From NCBI RefSeq assembly GCF_001879695.1, contig NZ_MNBL01000105.1, forward strand, positions 1 to 45,994: a DNA stretch of 45,994 nt, in the 5' to 3' direction. Positions 1 to 8,745 of this stretch are shown here, in pieces; the first letter of the stretch is position 1; each line of letters opens with the position of its first letter. The notes below the pieces were generated by a model, which saw only the letters and a list, made by a program, of their open reading frames with translations, was not told where the DNA came from and searched no databases. Made by a program: the position numbers and the translations under genes. Source of the stretch: Nioella sediminis. GTDB taxonomy: Bacteria; Pseudomonadota; Alphaproteobacteria; Rhodobacterales; Rhodobacteraceae.

Positions 1-2493
1 GTGGTGCTTGGCAAGATTCAGCCTGACCGCTTTCCTTCCGTCTTCGGCCCCGGTGGCGATGAACCGCTGGATGTGGAGGCCGCCCGCATGGGGTTCCAAG
101 CCATGGCCGCGCAGATCGCCGCGGAAACCGGCGAGGCCCCGAAAACGCCAGAGGAGCTGGCCGAGGGCTTCCTGCGGATCGCGGTGGAGAACATGGCCAA
201 CGCGATCAAGAAGATCAGCGTTCAGCGCGGCTATGACGTGACCCGCTACACGATGAACTGCTTTGGCGGCGCGGGCGGGCAGCATGCATGCCAGGTCGCG
301 GATGTGCTGGGGATGGAGAGCATCTATATCCACCCTTTCGCCGGTGTCCTGTCGGCCTTCGGAATGGGGCTGGCCGATATCCGGGCGATCCGGGAACACC
401 AGCTGGCACGCCCCCTGACGGATAACGCGGAGGCGCGTGCGGCGCTAGACCGGATCGGCGCGGATGCGCGGGACGAGGTCGCCCGGCAAGGCATCCCGGC
501 AGACCGCATCACCCTGATCGAAACCGCCCATATCCGCACGCCGGGGTCACACCAGACCCTGCCTGTGCCCTTCGGCCCGGTGCAGGAGATGCGCGAAGGG
601 TTCGACGCCGCGCATCAGCAGCGCTTCGGCTTCGTGCCGGATTATGACGGGCTGATCATCGACCTTCTGACCGCCGAGGCCGCGGGCGAAACTGGCGAAG
701 CGGTGACTCTCCCGGACGCCAATGACCCACCCGCGCAACAGGACAACGCCCGTATGTATTGCGCAGGTGGCTGGCGGGACGTCCCGCTGATCGACCGCGC
801 CACCCTGCGCGCAGGCGACACGCTGACCGGCCCCGCCATCATCGTCGATCTGACCGGCACCAATGTGGTGGAACCGGGTTGGCAGGCCGAGGGGCTGGCA
901 GGTGGCGCGCTGGTCCTGCACCGGGTGGTGGCGCTGGACCGGCAGGAGGCGATCGGAACATCCGTCGATCCGGTGATGCTGGAGGTCTTCAACAACCTCT
1001 TCATGTCCATCGCCGACCAGATGGGCGCGACGCTGGCCAACACCGCCTATTCGGTGAACATCAAGGAACGCTACGATTTCTCCTGCGCGATCTTTGATGC
1101 GGCGGGCGACCTCGTGGCCAACGCCCCGCATGTGCCCGTGCATCTGGGATCCATGAGCGAAAGCGTCCGCACCGTGCTGCGCGAGAATGCCGGTAAAATC
1201 CGTCCCGGCGACGTGTTCATGATGAACAACCCCTTCAACGGCGGCACCCATCTGCCGGATGTGACCGTCATTACGCCTGTGTTCGATGAGGCAGGAGAGA
1301 AGATCATCTTCCTCACCGCCTCTCGCGGCCACCACGCCGATATCGGCGGCAAGACGCCCGGATCGGCCCCACCGGATAGCAGCCATATCGAGGAGGAGGG
1401 CGTCCTGATCGACAATGTCCTGCTGGTGGATCAGGGCCAGTTGCGAGAGGTGGAGACGCGTGCCCTTCTGGCCTCCGGCCCTTACCCCTGCCGCAATATC
1501 GACGAGAACATGGCCGACCTCGCCGCGCAGATCGCCGCGAATGCCACCGGCGTGGCGGAGTTGCAGAAGATCACCCGGCAATTCGGGTTGCCCGTCGTGC
1601 AGGCCTATATGGGCCATGTGCAGGACAACGCGGAGGAAAGCGTGCGCCGGGTGCTGGATGTTCTGAAAGACAGCCGGTTCACCTACAAGATGGACAGCGG
1701 CGCGCAGATCGAGGTGGCGATCACGGTGGACCATGACAGCCGCAGCGCGGTGGTGGATTTCACCGGAACCTCACCTCAGGACCGGCTGAACTACAACGCG
1801 CCGCTCTCGATCTGCCGGGCGGTGGTGCTCTATGTCTTCCGCACGCTGGTAGGGGCCGACATCCCGATGAACGAGGGTTGCCTGAAACCCATCGAGATCC
1901 GCGTGCCGGAAGGCAGCATGATCAACCCGCGCCCGCCTGCGGCGGTGATTTCCGGCAATACCGAGGTCAGCCAGTCCATCGCCGATGCGCTTTATGGCGC
2001 GCTTGGGGTGATCGCGGGAAGCCAGGGGACGATGAACAACTTCGTCTATGGCAATGACCGGTTCCAGAACTACGAAACCATCTGCGGCGGGACCGGCGCG
2101 GGGGAAGGGTTTGACGGGGCCAGCGCCGTGCACAGCCACATGACCAACACGAGGATGACCGACCCGGAAGTGCTGGAAACTCGTTTTCCGGTGAGAGTCG
2201 AGGAGTTTTCGATCCGCCACGGATCGGGCGGCGCGGGACGCTGGCACGGCGGTAACGGTATCACCCGCCGCCTGCGGTTCCTGGAGGAGATGACGGTGAC
2301 GGTCCTGTCCTCGCACCGGCAAGTGCCGCCGCACGGAACCCATGGGGGTGAACCGGGGCAATGTGGCCACAACGCGGTGGAGCGGGCTGATGGTCGGGTT
2401 GACCTTCTGGCGGGCAACGATCAGGTCCAGATGCAGCCCGGTGACATATTCCTGATGCAAACGCCCGGCGGGGGCGGTTACGGTCGCGCCTAA
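1..2493 (+). CDS. Fused hydantoinase/5-oxoprolinase (HyuA C-terminal part + HyuB), 5' end outside window
   Basis: The reading frame is open from the first base and codes for 830 residues; the usual fused family is about 1,200 residues, so the N-terminal HyuA half (nucleotide-binding part) lies upstream and the GTG at base 1 is probably not the start. Residues 1-300 look like the HyuA C-terminus, including the glycine-rich NCFGGAGGQHA stretch near residue 85. From about residue 320 the HyuB domain begins (SVDPVMLEVFNN), followed by MNNPFNGGTHLPDV and a glycine-rich end, GGGGYG. Members hydrolyse 5-oxoproline, hydantoins or related cyclic amides, usually with ATP, in the cytoplasm. The substrate cannot be read from sequence. 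The gene is convergent with the next one, and a strong hairpin separates them. Confidence 0.9.
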   Translation: MVLGKIQPDRFPSVFGPGGDEPLDVEAARMGFQAMAAQIAAETGEAPKTPEELAEGFLRIAVENMANAIKKISVQRGYDVTRYTMNCFGGAGGQHACQVADVLGMESIYIHPFAGVLSAFGMGLADIRAIREHQLARPLTDNAEARAALDRIGADARDEVARQGIPADRITLIETAHIRTPGSHQTLPVPFGPVQEMREGFDAAHQQRFGFVPDYDGLIIDLLTAEAAGETGEAVTLPDANDPPAQQDNARMYCAGGWRDVPLIDRATLRAGDTLTGPAIIVDLTGTNVVEPGWQAEGLAGGALVLHRVVALDRQEAIGTSVDPVMLEVFNNLFMSIADQMGATLANTAYSVNIKERYDFSCAIFDAAGDLVANAPHVPVHLGSMSESVRTVLRENAGKIRPGDVFMMNNPFNGGTHLPDVTVITPVFDEAGEKIIFLTASRGHHADIGGKTPGSAPPDSSHIEEEGVLIDNVLLVDQGQLREVETRALLASGPYPCRNIDENMADLAAQIAANATGVAELQKITRQFGLPVVQAYMGHVQDNAEESVRRVLDVLKDSRFTYKMDSGAQIEVAITVDHDSRSAVVDFTGTSPQDRLNYNAPLSICRAVVLYVFRTLVGADIPMNEGCLKPIEIRVPEGSMINPRPPAAVISGNTEVSQSIADALYGALGVIAGSQGTMNNFVYGNDRFQNYETICGGTGAGEGFDGASAVHSHMTNTRMTDPEVLETRFPVRVEEFSIRHGSGGAGRWHGGNGITRRLRFLEEMTVTVLSSHRQVPPHGTHGGEPGQCGHNAVERADGRVDLLAGNDQVQMQPGDIFLMQTPGGGGYGRA

Positions 2494-2501
2494 AACGAAA
2501 G

Positions 2502-2524
2502 GGGCCGGGGGAAAACCCCGGCCC
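2502..2524. terminator. Bidirectional rho-independent terminator between convergent genes
   Basis: A perfect 9-bp GC stem (GGGCCGGGG / CCCCGGCCC) with a GAAAA loop begins 9 bases after the hyu stop codon. Read on the minus strand, the stem is followed by TTTCGTTTT, a good U-tract for the gene ending at 2533. The plus-strand tail is weaker (GCTTGGCTTTATT). Confidence 0.8.
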
Positions 2525-2532
2525 GCTTGGCT

Positions 2533-3771
2533 TTATTCCCCAAGCGCGTTTTGCAACCGGGTGACGACCTCGGCCACGAACTCCGGGTTGTTGCGTGCCT
2601 GTTCCACGGCGGCCGTCAGGGCGGCGCGAGAGATCGGGCTTAGCTCTGCCGCCTCAATGGCCAGCAGCGCCGCATCGGCGTCAAACGCCGCATCCTCCAT
2701 TGCGCCGTGATCCTCGGTCATGTCGTCGGACCCGGCGTCGTCGGTCATGTCCTCTGCGGCCTCATCCGATCCGTCGGTCATGTCCTCTGCGGCCTCTTCT
2801 GTCCCTTCGGTCATGTCCTCGGCGGTTTCCTCCGCGTCGTCAGCCATGGCCCCGGCATCATCGGCGCTGTCCTCTTCCATATCCTCTTCGGGCGCGGCCA
2901 TAGACTCCGCGAGGGCCTGCTCCAGCTCTGCCACCCGTGCCTCTGCCGCCGCCAGGGTTTCCGCCATCTGGCCTTGCAGGGTCCGCATCTGGGCCATCTC
3001 GGTCGCATCCGCTGTCGCGGCAGCTTCCAGGTCCGCCACCCGTGCGTTCGCGGTGGCGAGCGCCGCCAGGGTCTGATCCAGGCTTGTCTGGACCTCTGCC
3101 ATTTGCACGGCACTTGCCGCTGCCGCCGCCTCCAGCTCCGCGACACGCGCCTCCGCAGCGGCCTGCGCGGCGATGGCCGTGGTCGCTGCGGTTTCCGCCG
3201 TTTCCGCGCGGGACAGAAGCGCCGCGGCCTCGTTCAGCGCCGTTTGCGCGGCAGTAGACGCCGCCGCACTGCTGGCCTCGGCCTCAGCGCTTGCCGCAAG
3301 CGCCGCCTCGCGCGCGGCAATGGCCGCATCCCGTTCGCCATTGGCGGCACTGAGCGCGGCTTGAAGATTGGCCACCTCTGCCTCCAGTTCCACGATCCGG
3401 GCCATCTGGCTGGAATCGGGCGCGGTGGGGGTCGGGGCCGGGGCTGCCGTGCTTTCCACACAGGGCCATTTGCCCGCATCGACACCCTGGTCGATCTGCA
3501 CGCCCGTGGGGTCGATCAGATAGGTGACACCGCCGCGGGTCACCACATAGACATCCTCGGTCAGAACGCTGAGCGTGCCCGGCCCCTCAGCCAGCGCGCC
3601 ACCCGCGATCACGAACCGCTCGGTCCGGCCTGCGATCTGACAATCATAGATAGTCGCGCCACCGCTTGCCGCAACGGGAGCGGGCGCAGGAGCGGGCTGT
3701 TCAATCGGTGGACCGGCCAAGGCGGGGCTGGCCAGCAGCGACAGGGCGAGGGCGTAAGGCAGTCGGGTCAT
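2533..3771 (-). CDS. Exported Ala-rich coiled-coil protein with acidic repeat, unknown function
   Basis: The product has 412 residues. A typical Sec signal peptide (MTRLPYALALSLLASPALAG) predicts export to the periplasm. After a Pro/Ala-rich linker comes a small domain with two cysteines (residues about 40-105). Next is a long Ala/Glu coiled coil (about 120-285) with the recurring heptad phrase ARVAELE or ARVADLE. An acidic, low-complexity section follows (about 290-355), built from repeats of the type EEAAEDMTDG. A short C-terminal helical domain closes the protein. I do not recognise a named family. The coiled coil suggests an envelope-spanning or self-assembling role, which is inference. 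It lies downstream of PEP synthase on the same strand, but a hairpin and 83 bases separate them, so it may have its own promoter. Confidence 0.75.
   Translation of the reverse strand: MTRLPYALALSLLASPALAGPPIEQPAPAPAPVAASGGATIYDCQIAGRTERFVIAGGALAEGPGTLSVLTEDVYVVTRGGVTYLIDPTGVQIDQGVDAGKWPCVESTAAPAPTPTAPDSSQMARIVELEAEVANLQAALSAANGERDAAIAAREAALAASAEAEASSAAASTAAQTALNEAAALLSRAETAETAATTAIAAQAAAEARVAELEAAAAASAVQMAEVQTSLDQTLAALATANARVADLEAAATADATEMAQMRTLQGQMAETLAAAEARVAELEQALAESMAAPEEDMEEDSADDAGAMADDAEETAEDMTEGTEEAAEDMTDGSDEAAEDMTDDAGSDDMTEDHGAMEDAAFDADAALLAIEAAELSPISRAALTAAVEQARNNPEFVAEVVTRLQNALGE
2738..2828 (-). repeat. In-frame tandem repeat coding the acidic segment
   Basis: The phrase GGTCATGTCCTCTGCGGCCTC and close variants recur three to four times at intervals of 36-39 bases. 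They encode repeated EEAAEDMT(D/E)G units of the coiled-coil protein. Such arrays can change copy number by slippage. Confidence 0.7.
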
Positions 3772-3813
3772 ATCGGATCAGACCTCCGTAAATGCGAGTT
3801 TTGAATATATGCA

Positions 3814-3834
3814 CGTCCGGGTAAAATCCGGACG
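3814..3834 (-). terminator. Putative terminator after ppsA
   Basis: A 7-bp stem (CGTCCGG / CCGGACG) with a 7-base loop lies 20 bases past the ppsA stop. The following minus-strand sequence is A/T-rich (TGCATATATTCAAAAC) but has no clean U-run, so termination may be partial. Confidence 0.45.
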
Positions 3835-3854
3835 CCTCCCGCCCCGCAGCCTAC

Positions 3855-6245
3855 TCAATCGGGGCCTTTCTGCATAGCCTCGGCCTTGGCGACCTGCGCC
3901 TTGACGGCGGCGAAGCTGTCGGGCGTGACGGAAATCGAGTCGATCCCCGCATCAACCAGCAGCTGCGCGAAGGCCGGGTTGTTCGACGGGGCCTGCCCGC
4001 ACAGGCCGATCTTGCGCCCCGCCGCGCGGGCCTTTTCGATCACCGTGCGGATCATCCACAGAACCGCCGGATCGCTTTCATCGAAGAGGCTGGCCAGCCG
4101 GTCGCTGTCGCGGTCCACCCCGAGGGTCAACTGCGTCAGGTCGTTCGATCCTATGGAGAAGCCGTCGAAGCGGTCGGCAAACTCCTCGGCCCGGATCACG
4201 TTGGCCGGAATCTCGCACATGACGAAGACCTCCAGCCCCTCCTTGCCCCGTTCCAGCCCGGCGCGGCCCATGACCTCCAACACCTTGTCGGCCTCCTCCG
4301 GCGTTCGGCAGAAGGGGATCATGATGGCGACATTGTCGAAGCCCATCTCCTCGCGCAATTGCCGGATCGCCCGGCATTCCAGCTCGAAACCCGGACTGTA
4401 GGCCGGGTCGGTGTAGCGCGAGGCGCCGCGGAACCCGATCATCGGGTTTTCTTCCTCCGGCTCAAAGGCCCGTCCACCCAGAAGCTCGGCATATTCATTG
4501 GTCTTGAAATCGCTCATCCGCACGATCACCGGGTTCGGGTGGGCGAAGGCGGCGATCTGGCTCAGCCCGCGTGCGAGCTGATCGATGAAATAGTCGGGTT
4601 TGTTGGGGTAGCCAGCTGTCAGGGCCTCGATCTGGGCACGTTCGGCGGGGTCCGTGACCTTGTCGAACTCGATCAGCGCCATGGGGTGCACCTTCACGGC
4701 GTTGTTCACCACGAATTCCATCCGCGCGAGGCCCACGCCGTCAGCGGGCAGCCGCCACCAGCGGAAGGCGGCAGAGGGGTTGGCCATGTTCAGCATGATC
4801 CGGGTGCGCGTTTCGGGCAGGTCCGACAGGTCCAGTTCCTCGACGCTCACCTCGGCAATTCCGGCGTGGATCAACCCGTCCTCGCCCGCCGCACAGTTCA
4901 CCGTCACATCCTGCTGGTCGTGCAGCACATGGGTGGCGTTGCCGGTGCCGACAATGGCGGGCACCCCCAGTTCCCGGCTGACAATCGCCGCGTGCGACGT
5001 GCGCCCGCCATGATCGGTGATGATCGCCGCCGCGCGTTTCATGACCGTCACCCAATCTGGGTCGGTGTTGGAGGTCACGAGGATCGAGCCATCGACGAAC
5101 CGGTCTATATCGGCCACGCTCTCGATCAGGCAGATGCGCCCCGTGGCGACCGCGTTGCCGACGCTCAGGCCCTGCAACAGAACCTCCCCCTCCCCAGACA
5201 AGGAATAGCTGCGTAGCGCGCCCGCCTTGCGTTGGCTTTCCACCGTTTCCGGCCGGGCCTGCACGATGAAGAGCTCGCCCGTATCGCCATCGCGCGCCCA
5301 TTCCATGTCCATCGCGCAGCCGTAGTGGCGTTCGATGGTGGCGGCCATGCGGGCAAGCGACAGGATTTCCCCGTCGCTCAGCACCCAGGCCGCGCGTTCG
5401 GCCTTGGAGGTCGGCACATTGCGCACCGGCGCTGGTCCCGCCCCTCCTAGGATCATCTTGATCTCTTTCGCGCCGCGCCGCTTGCCGACGATGGGGCTGA
5501 GGTTCTCGTCCCCCAGGAAAGGCTTGAACACCTGATATTCATCGGGGTCCACCGCCCCCTGCACCACGTTTTCGCCAAGCCCCCAAGCCGCGTTGATCAG
5601 AACGATCTTGTCGAAGCCCGATTCCGTGTCGATGGAGAACATGACGCCCGATCCGCCGGTATCGGCCCGCACCATGCGCTGCACGCCCACGGATAGCGCT
5701 ACGGCCATATGATCGAACCCCTTCACCTCGCGATAGCTGATCGCCCGGTCGGTGAAGAGAGAGGCAAAGCAGCGGCGGCAGGCGGTCAGCAGATCGGCCT
5801 CGCCCTCGATATTCAGGAACGTCTCCTGCTGGCCCGCGAAGCTGGCATCGGGCAGGTCCTCGGCTGTGGCGGACGACCGTACGGCCACAGCAACATCCGC
5901 CTTGCCCGCCCGGTCGCTGAGCGCCGTGTAAGAGGACAGGATATCCGCGCGGATGTCCTCCGGCCAGTCTCCCGCCACGATGGCGGCCCGGATGGCGCTG
6001 CCGGCCTCGGCCAGCGTGATCTTGCCCGCCTGCCAGCGGCCCACGGTGTCGGCAATCATCGCCTCCAACCCGTTGGCCTTCAGAAAGGCGCGATAGGCGT
6101 CAGAGGTGGTGGCAAAGCCGCCGGGCACCGCAATCCCCTGCCCCGCCAGTTCCTGCACCATTTCCCCCAGAGAGCTGTTCTTGCCCCCAACAAGCGCCAC
6201 ATCGGCGCGGCGCAGGTCTTCGAATCCGATCACGTAGCGTGCCAT
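3855..6245 (-). CDS. ppsA: Phosphoenolpyruvate synthase (pyruvate, water dikinase)
   Basis: At 796 residues this is the normal length for PEP synthase. The enzyme makes PEP from pyruvate and ATP (releasing AMP and phosphate), the entry to gluconeogenesis during growth on pyruvate, lactate or amino acids. The N-terminal ATP-binding domain shows GGKNSSLGEM (residues 20-29) and AVRSSATAEDLPDASFAGQQ (121-140). The central phosphohistidine domain has TDHGGRTSHAAIVSRELG with the catalytic His418. The C-terminal PEP/pyruvate TIM-barrel carries GSNDLTQLTLGVDRD and the LCGQAPSN motif with the acid/base cysteine. The start is supported by a strong ribosome site (GGAGGACAG) before ATG. It appears monocistronic or leads weakly into the coiled-coil gene. 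No adjacent PEP synthase regulatory protein gene was seen. Confidence 0.96.
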   Translation of the reverse strand: MARYVIGFEDLRRADVALVGGKNSSLGEMVQELAGQGIAVPGGFATTSDAYRAFLKANGLEAMIADTVGRWQAGKITLAEAGSAIRAAIVAGDWPEDIRADILSSYTALSDRAGKADVAVAVRSSATAEDLPDASFAGQQETFLNIEGEADLLTACRRCFASLFTDRAISYREVKGFDHMAVALSVGVQRMVRADTGGSGVMFSIDTESGFDKIVLINAAWGLGENVVQGAVDPDEYQVFKPFLGDENLSPIVGKRRGAKEIKMILGGAGPAPVRNVPTSKAERAAWVLSDGEILSLARMAATIERHYGCAMDMEWARDGDTGELFIVQARPETVESQRKAGALRSYSLSGEGEVLLQGLSVGNAVATGRICLIESVADIDRFVDGSILVTSNTDPDWVTVMKRAAAIITDHGGRTSHAAIVSRELGVPAIVGTGNATHVLHDQQDVTVNCAAGEDGLIHAGIAEVSVEELDLSDLPETRTRIMLNMANPSAAFRWWRLPADGVGLARMEFVVNNAVKVHPMALIEFDKVTDPAERAQIEALTAGYPNKPDYFIDQLARGLSQIAAFAHPNPVIVRMSDFKTNEYAELLGGRAFEPEEENPMIGFRGASRYTDPAYSPGFELECRAIRQLREEMGFDNVAIMIPFCRTPEEADKVLEVMGRAGLERGKEGLEVFVMCEIPANVIRAEEFADRFDGFSIGSNDLTQLTLGVDRDSDRLASLFDESDPAVLWMIRTVIEKARAAGRKIGLCGQAPSNNPAFAQLLVDAGIDSISVTPDSFAAVKAQVAKAEAMQKGPD

Positions 6246-6381
6246 GTCTGTCCTCCATTTGGGCCGGGTCGGGCCGTTGGAGTCAGGTTAGGTGGGTTCG
6301 GGGGGCTGCTCCTTGATGCAGGTCATGGTCGATTGACGCAGGGCGCGGCACAAAAGATGCAACAGTTGACGGGAGCCGCAG

Positions 6382-6726
6382 ATGACCCAAGACCTGACCA
6401 CCCGCCTTGCCGCCGCCGAGATGCTGGACACTGACCTGCTGGCCGAGATCTGCACCGCCGCCGCTGCCACCTTCCCCGATGCCCCCGCACACCCAGAGGT
6501 GCTGTCAGACCCGACAGAGGCGGTCATGCACCTGCTGGCCCATTGTCTGCCCGGCTGGCATATCCACCTAACGGGACAGGCCGCCGAGCCGAATGGCCAC
6601 TGGCGGTGTTCCCTGCGCAAATCCGACGCCCATGACGACGATCTGATTGTAGGGACTGCCACCGGGCCGACCATTCCGCTGGTGCTGGCGCGGGCGCTTT
6701 GGGATGTGGTGCGGAAGTCGGCGTAA
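6382..6726 (+). CDS. Small conserved-looking protein of unknown function
   Basis: The product has 114 residues and is soluble, with no signal peptide or membrane segment. The start ATG has a GGGAG ribosome site 6 bases upstream. The sequence has an N-terminal helical part (TTRLAAAEMLDTDLLAEICT), a central WHIHL...HWRCSL stretch and a C-terminal segment ending ALWDVVRKSA. Codon use matches the high-GC neighbours, which supports a real gene. It diverges from ppsA, sharing the 136-base upstream region. No family is recognised; a function in PEP metabolism cannot be inferred from position alone. Confidence 0.6.
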   Translation: MTQDLTTRLAAAEMLDTDLLAEICTAAAATFPDAPAHPEVLSDPTEAVMHLLAHCLPGWHIHLTGQAAEPNGHWRCSLRKSDAHDDDLIVGTATGPTIPLVLARALWDVVRKSA

Positions 6727-6882
6727 CAGTCGGTCGCCCACTACGCTCTCGATCGGACTTTTCGTTTCCCCCGTCACAGTCACTTTTCTTTGAATGCACA
6801 AGCATGGTCCGGGGTGCAGGGCATTGCAGCAAATAGATTCAATCCATGATAAAGCCTATCTGGAAGCTATCGGGGCAGGAAA

Positions 6883-7680
6883 TTGACAGGCGAACCGTTT
6901 TACAAAGAGCATTGGCGAAGAATCGAACCAGAGAGGATGTCTGCCTATCGGAGTGGTTTCGGTTGGGATAAAGCGGCGGAACAGCTCTATGTTCCTGCCG
7001 ACATCGCTGTTGGACAATCGGTTGCTGATTTCGGATGTGGGCCTGGTAAAGTTTCTGTGGCGCTCGCCCATAAAGTTGGACCGGGTGGACATGTCTACGC
7101 AATCGACATCAACACCGAGTTTCTGAATTTGGTCAAAGAGAATGCCGCAGCCGCCGGTGTCTCGGATCGAGTGACGACCCATTTGAATGATGGCGTCTCC
7201 TTGCCAATAGATGACGCCTCGCTTGACCGCGTCACGGCTCGAAACGCACTGATGTACGTTGACGATCCGGTTAACACGCTGACGGAGTTTTATCGGGTGC
7301 TTCGCCCCGGTGGGCTCGCTCACGCAATCGACGGCGACTGGTTCATGATGGTAGCGGAGCCCGTTGCGCATCAGCCCTGGAGAGAGTTTGTCGAAGCTGC
7401 CTCGCACGCTTGCCGCAATTCGGACATGGGGCGGAAACTATACGTTTCATTTTTGGAAGCTGGCTTTCAGGATGTGCGCGTTTCAATCATTGCTAATGCA
7501 GATGTTGAGGGTCGGCTGCTCGGCATGATCCGCAATATGGCAAAGTACGCTAAGGAGAGTGGCACGATTGACCACGACGCTGTTGATCACGTCGTTTCAC
7601 AAGTCGAGCAAGCACATGTCGAAGGGACATACTTGGTTGTTTCTCCTCAATTTGTTGTTACCGGAAGAAAGACCGGCTGA
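6883..7680 (+). CDS. Class I SAM-dependent methyltransferase, low GC, probably transferred
   Basis: The product has 265 residues. Motif I for S-adenosylmethionine binding is clear: ADFGCGPGK at residues 48-56, followed by an acidic residue after the second strand (YAIDIN). The region around LPIDDASLDRVTARNALMYVDDP matches the post-motif segment of Methyltransf_11/25 enzymes, and the C-terminus carries the small-molecule-acceptor type cap. The substrate is unknown. The start is TTG, chosen because GGGGCAGGAA lies directly upstream and no in-frame ATG fits. Base composition is about 42-52% GC in the lines counted, against about 65% in neighbours, pointing to horizontal acquisition. It is flanked by unrelated genes and is convergent with the GlxA-type regulator. 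Confidence 0.85.
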   Translation: MTGEPFYKEHWRRIEPERMSAYRSGFGWDKAAEQLYVPADIAVGQSVADFGCGPGKVSVALAHKVGPGGHVYAIDINTEFLNLVKENAAAAGVSDRVTTHLNDGVSLPIDDASLDRVTARNALMYVDDPVNTLTEFYRVLRPGGLAHAIDGDWFMMVAEPVAHQPWREFVEAASHACRNSDMGRKLYVSFLEAGFQDVRVSIIANADVEGRLLGMIRNMAKYAKESGTIDHDAVDHVVSQVEQAHVEGTYLVVSPQFVVTGRKTG

Positions 7681-7740
7681 GCCAAACTTCCGTTGAAATG
7701 GGCGCAAACCTGCCGTTGAGAATCTCATCTCAACAGCACT

Positions 7741-8745
7741 CTAGCCCCGCCCCGCCGACTGGAACTTGTGCGGCGACACCCCGTATTTCTCCCGGAACCG
7801 GCGCGAGAAATGGTTGGTCGATTCAAACCCGCAGGAGCTGGCGATATCAGCCACCTTCATATCCGTTTCCGCCAGCAGCATCCGCCCCCGGCGCAGGCGC
7901 AGGTCTGTGAGGTATTGCTTGGGCGTGGCTTTCACATGGGTCAGGAACAGCCGCTCGATCTGGCGGCGCGAGACCTTGAAGCGGTCGGCGAGGTCATCGA
8001 GCGAGAAGAGCTCCTCGATATTCTCTTCCATGTAGCGCAGGATTTGCAGCAGCTTGCGGTTGCGGGTGCCGATGGAGGCCGCGCGGGACGATTGCTGCGC
8101 CTCTTCCTCTGAGCGGTGCACCGGATGCAGGCACATGTTGAGCACCGAATGCGACATGACGGGGCCAAACCGCTCGGATATCAGCCGCAGGAAGAGGTCC
8201 GTTGCGGACGAGCCGCCGCCACAGGTCACGATCCGGTCGTCGATGGCGTAAAGCTGATCCAAAGGCTCCAGATCGGGGAAGCTTTCGCGGAAGGGTGGCA
8301 TGTTTTCCCAATGCAGGGTGAAGTCCCTACCCTTCAATATCCCCGCCCGCGCCAGCGCATAGGCCCCGGTACACAGCCCGCCAACCTGATGGCCCATCCG
8401 CCAATGCTTGCGCACCAGGCCCGCCACCTGATCGGTGACCACGGTATCGGGTTCCACCCCGGAACAGACAAAGAGCGGCCCGGTGATCTTGGCATCCGCC
8501 AAAGCGCAGGTCGCCCCGATCTCCACCCCGTTGGAGGCGCGGACCGGCTTGCCATCCTGCGTGATCATCTGCCAGCTATAGAGCTTCTGCCCGGTCAACT
8601 GATTGGCGATGCGCAGCGGTTCGACCGCCGAGGTGAACGCCAGCAGCGACAGTTTGGGCAGCAACAGGAAACTGATCATTTCCGTCTTCTGCCCGGGGGG
8701 CAAATCCACATGTGCCACCCCCTTGGGGATGAACTCGTCGTTCAT
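7741..8745 (-). CDS. GlxA/GbdR-like AraC-family transcriptional regulator
   Basis: The product has 334 residues, starting at ATG 8745 (MNDEFIPKGV), which overlaps the preceding permease stop as ATGA; longer upstream reading is only the permease in another frame. Residues about 20-190 form a DJ-1/PfpI-like domain with the nucleophile-elbow region LCTGAYALARAGIL. The C-terminal third is an AraC/XylS double helix-turn-helix (SLDDLADRFKVSRRQIERLF and KVADIASSCGFESTNHFSRRF). GlxA-type regulators beside betaine transporters often resemble GbdR, which senses glycine betaine or dimethylglycine. By context this one likely controls the ProXVW operon it terminates, or betaine catabolism elsewhere. That assignment is inference. 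Confidence 0.9.
   Translation of the reverse strand: MNDEFIPKGVAHVDLPPGQKTEMISFLLLPKLSLLAFTSAVEPLRIANQLTGQKLYSWQMITQDGKPVRASNGVEIGATCALADAKITGPLFVCSGVEPDTVVTDQVAGLVRKHWRMGHQVGGLCTGAYALARAGILKGRDFTLHWENMPPFRESFPDLEPLDQLYAIDDRIVTCGGGSSATDLFLRLISERFGPVMSHSVLNMCLHPVHRSEEEAQQSSRAASIGTRNRKLLQILRYMEENIEELFSLDDLADRFKVSRRQIERLFLTHVKATPKQYLTDLRLRRGRMLLAETDMKVADIASSCGFESTNHFSRRFREKYGVSPHKFQSAGRG

Noticed and set aside
547-1734. 395-residue open frame antisense to the hydantoinase gene
   Set aside because: His/Gly/Arg-rich composition, no ribosome site and no motif; a high-GC shadow of the sense gene.
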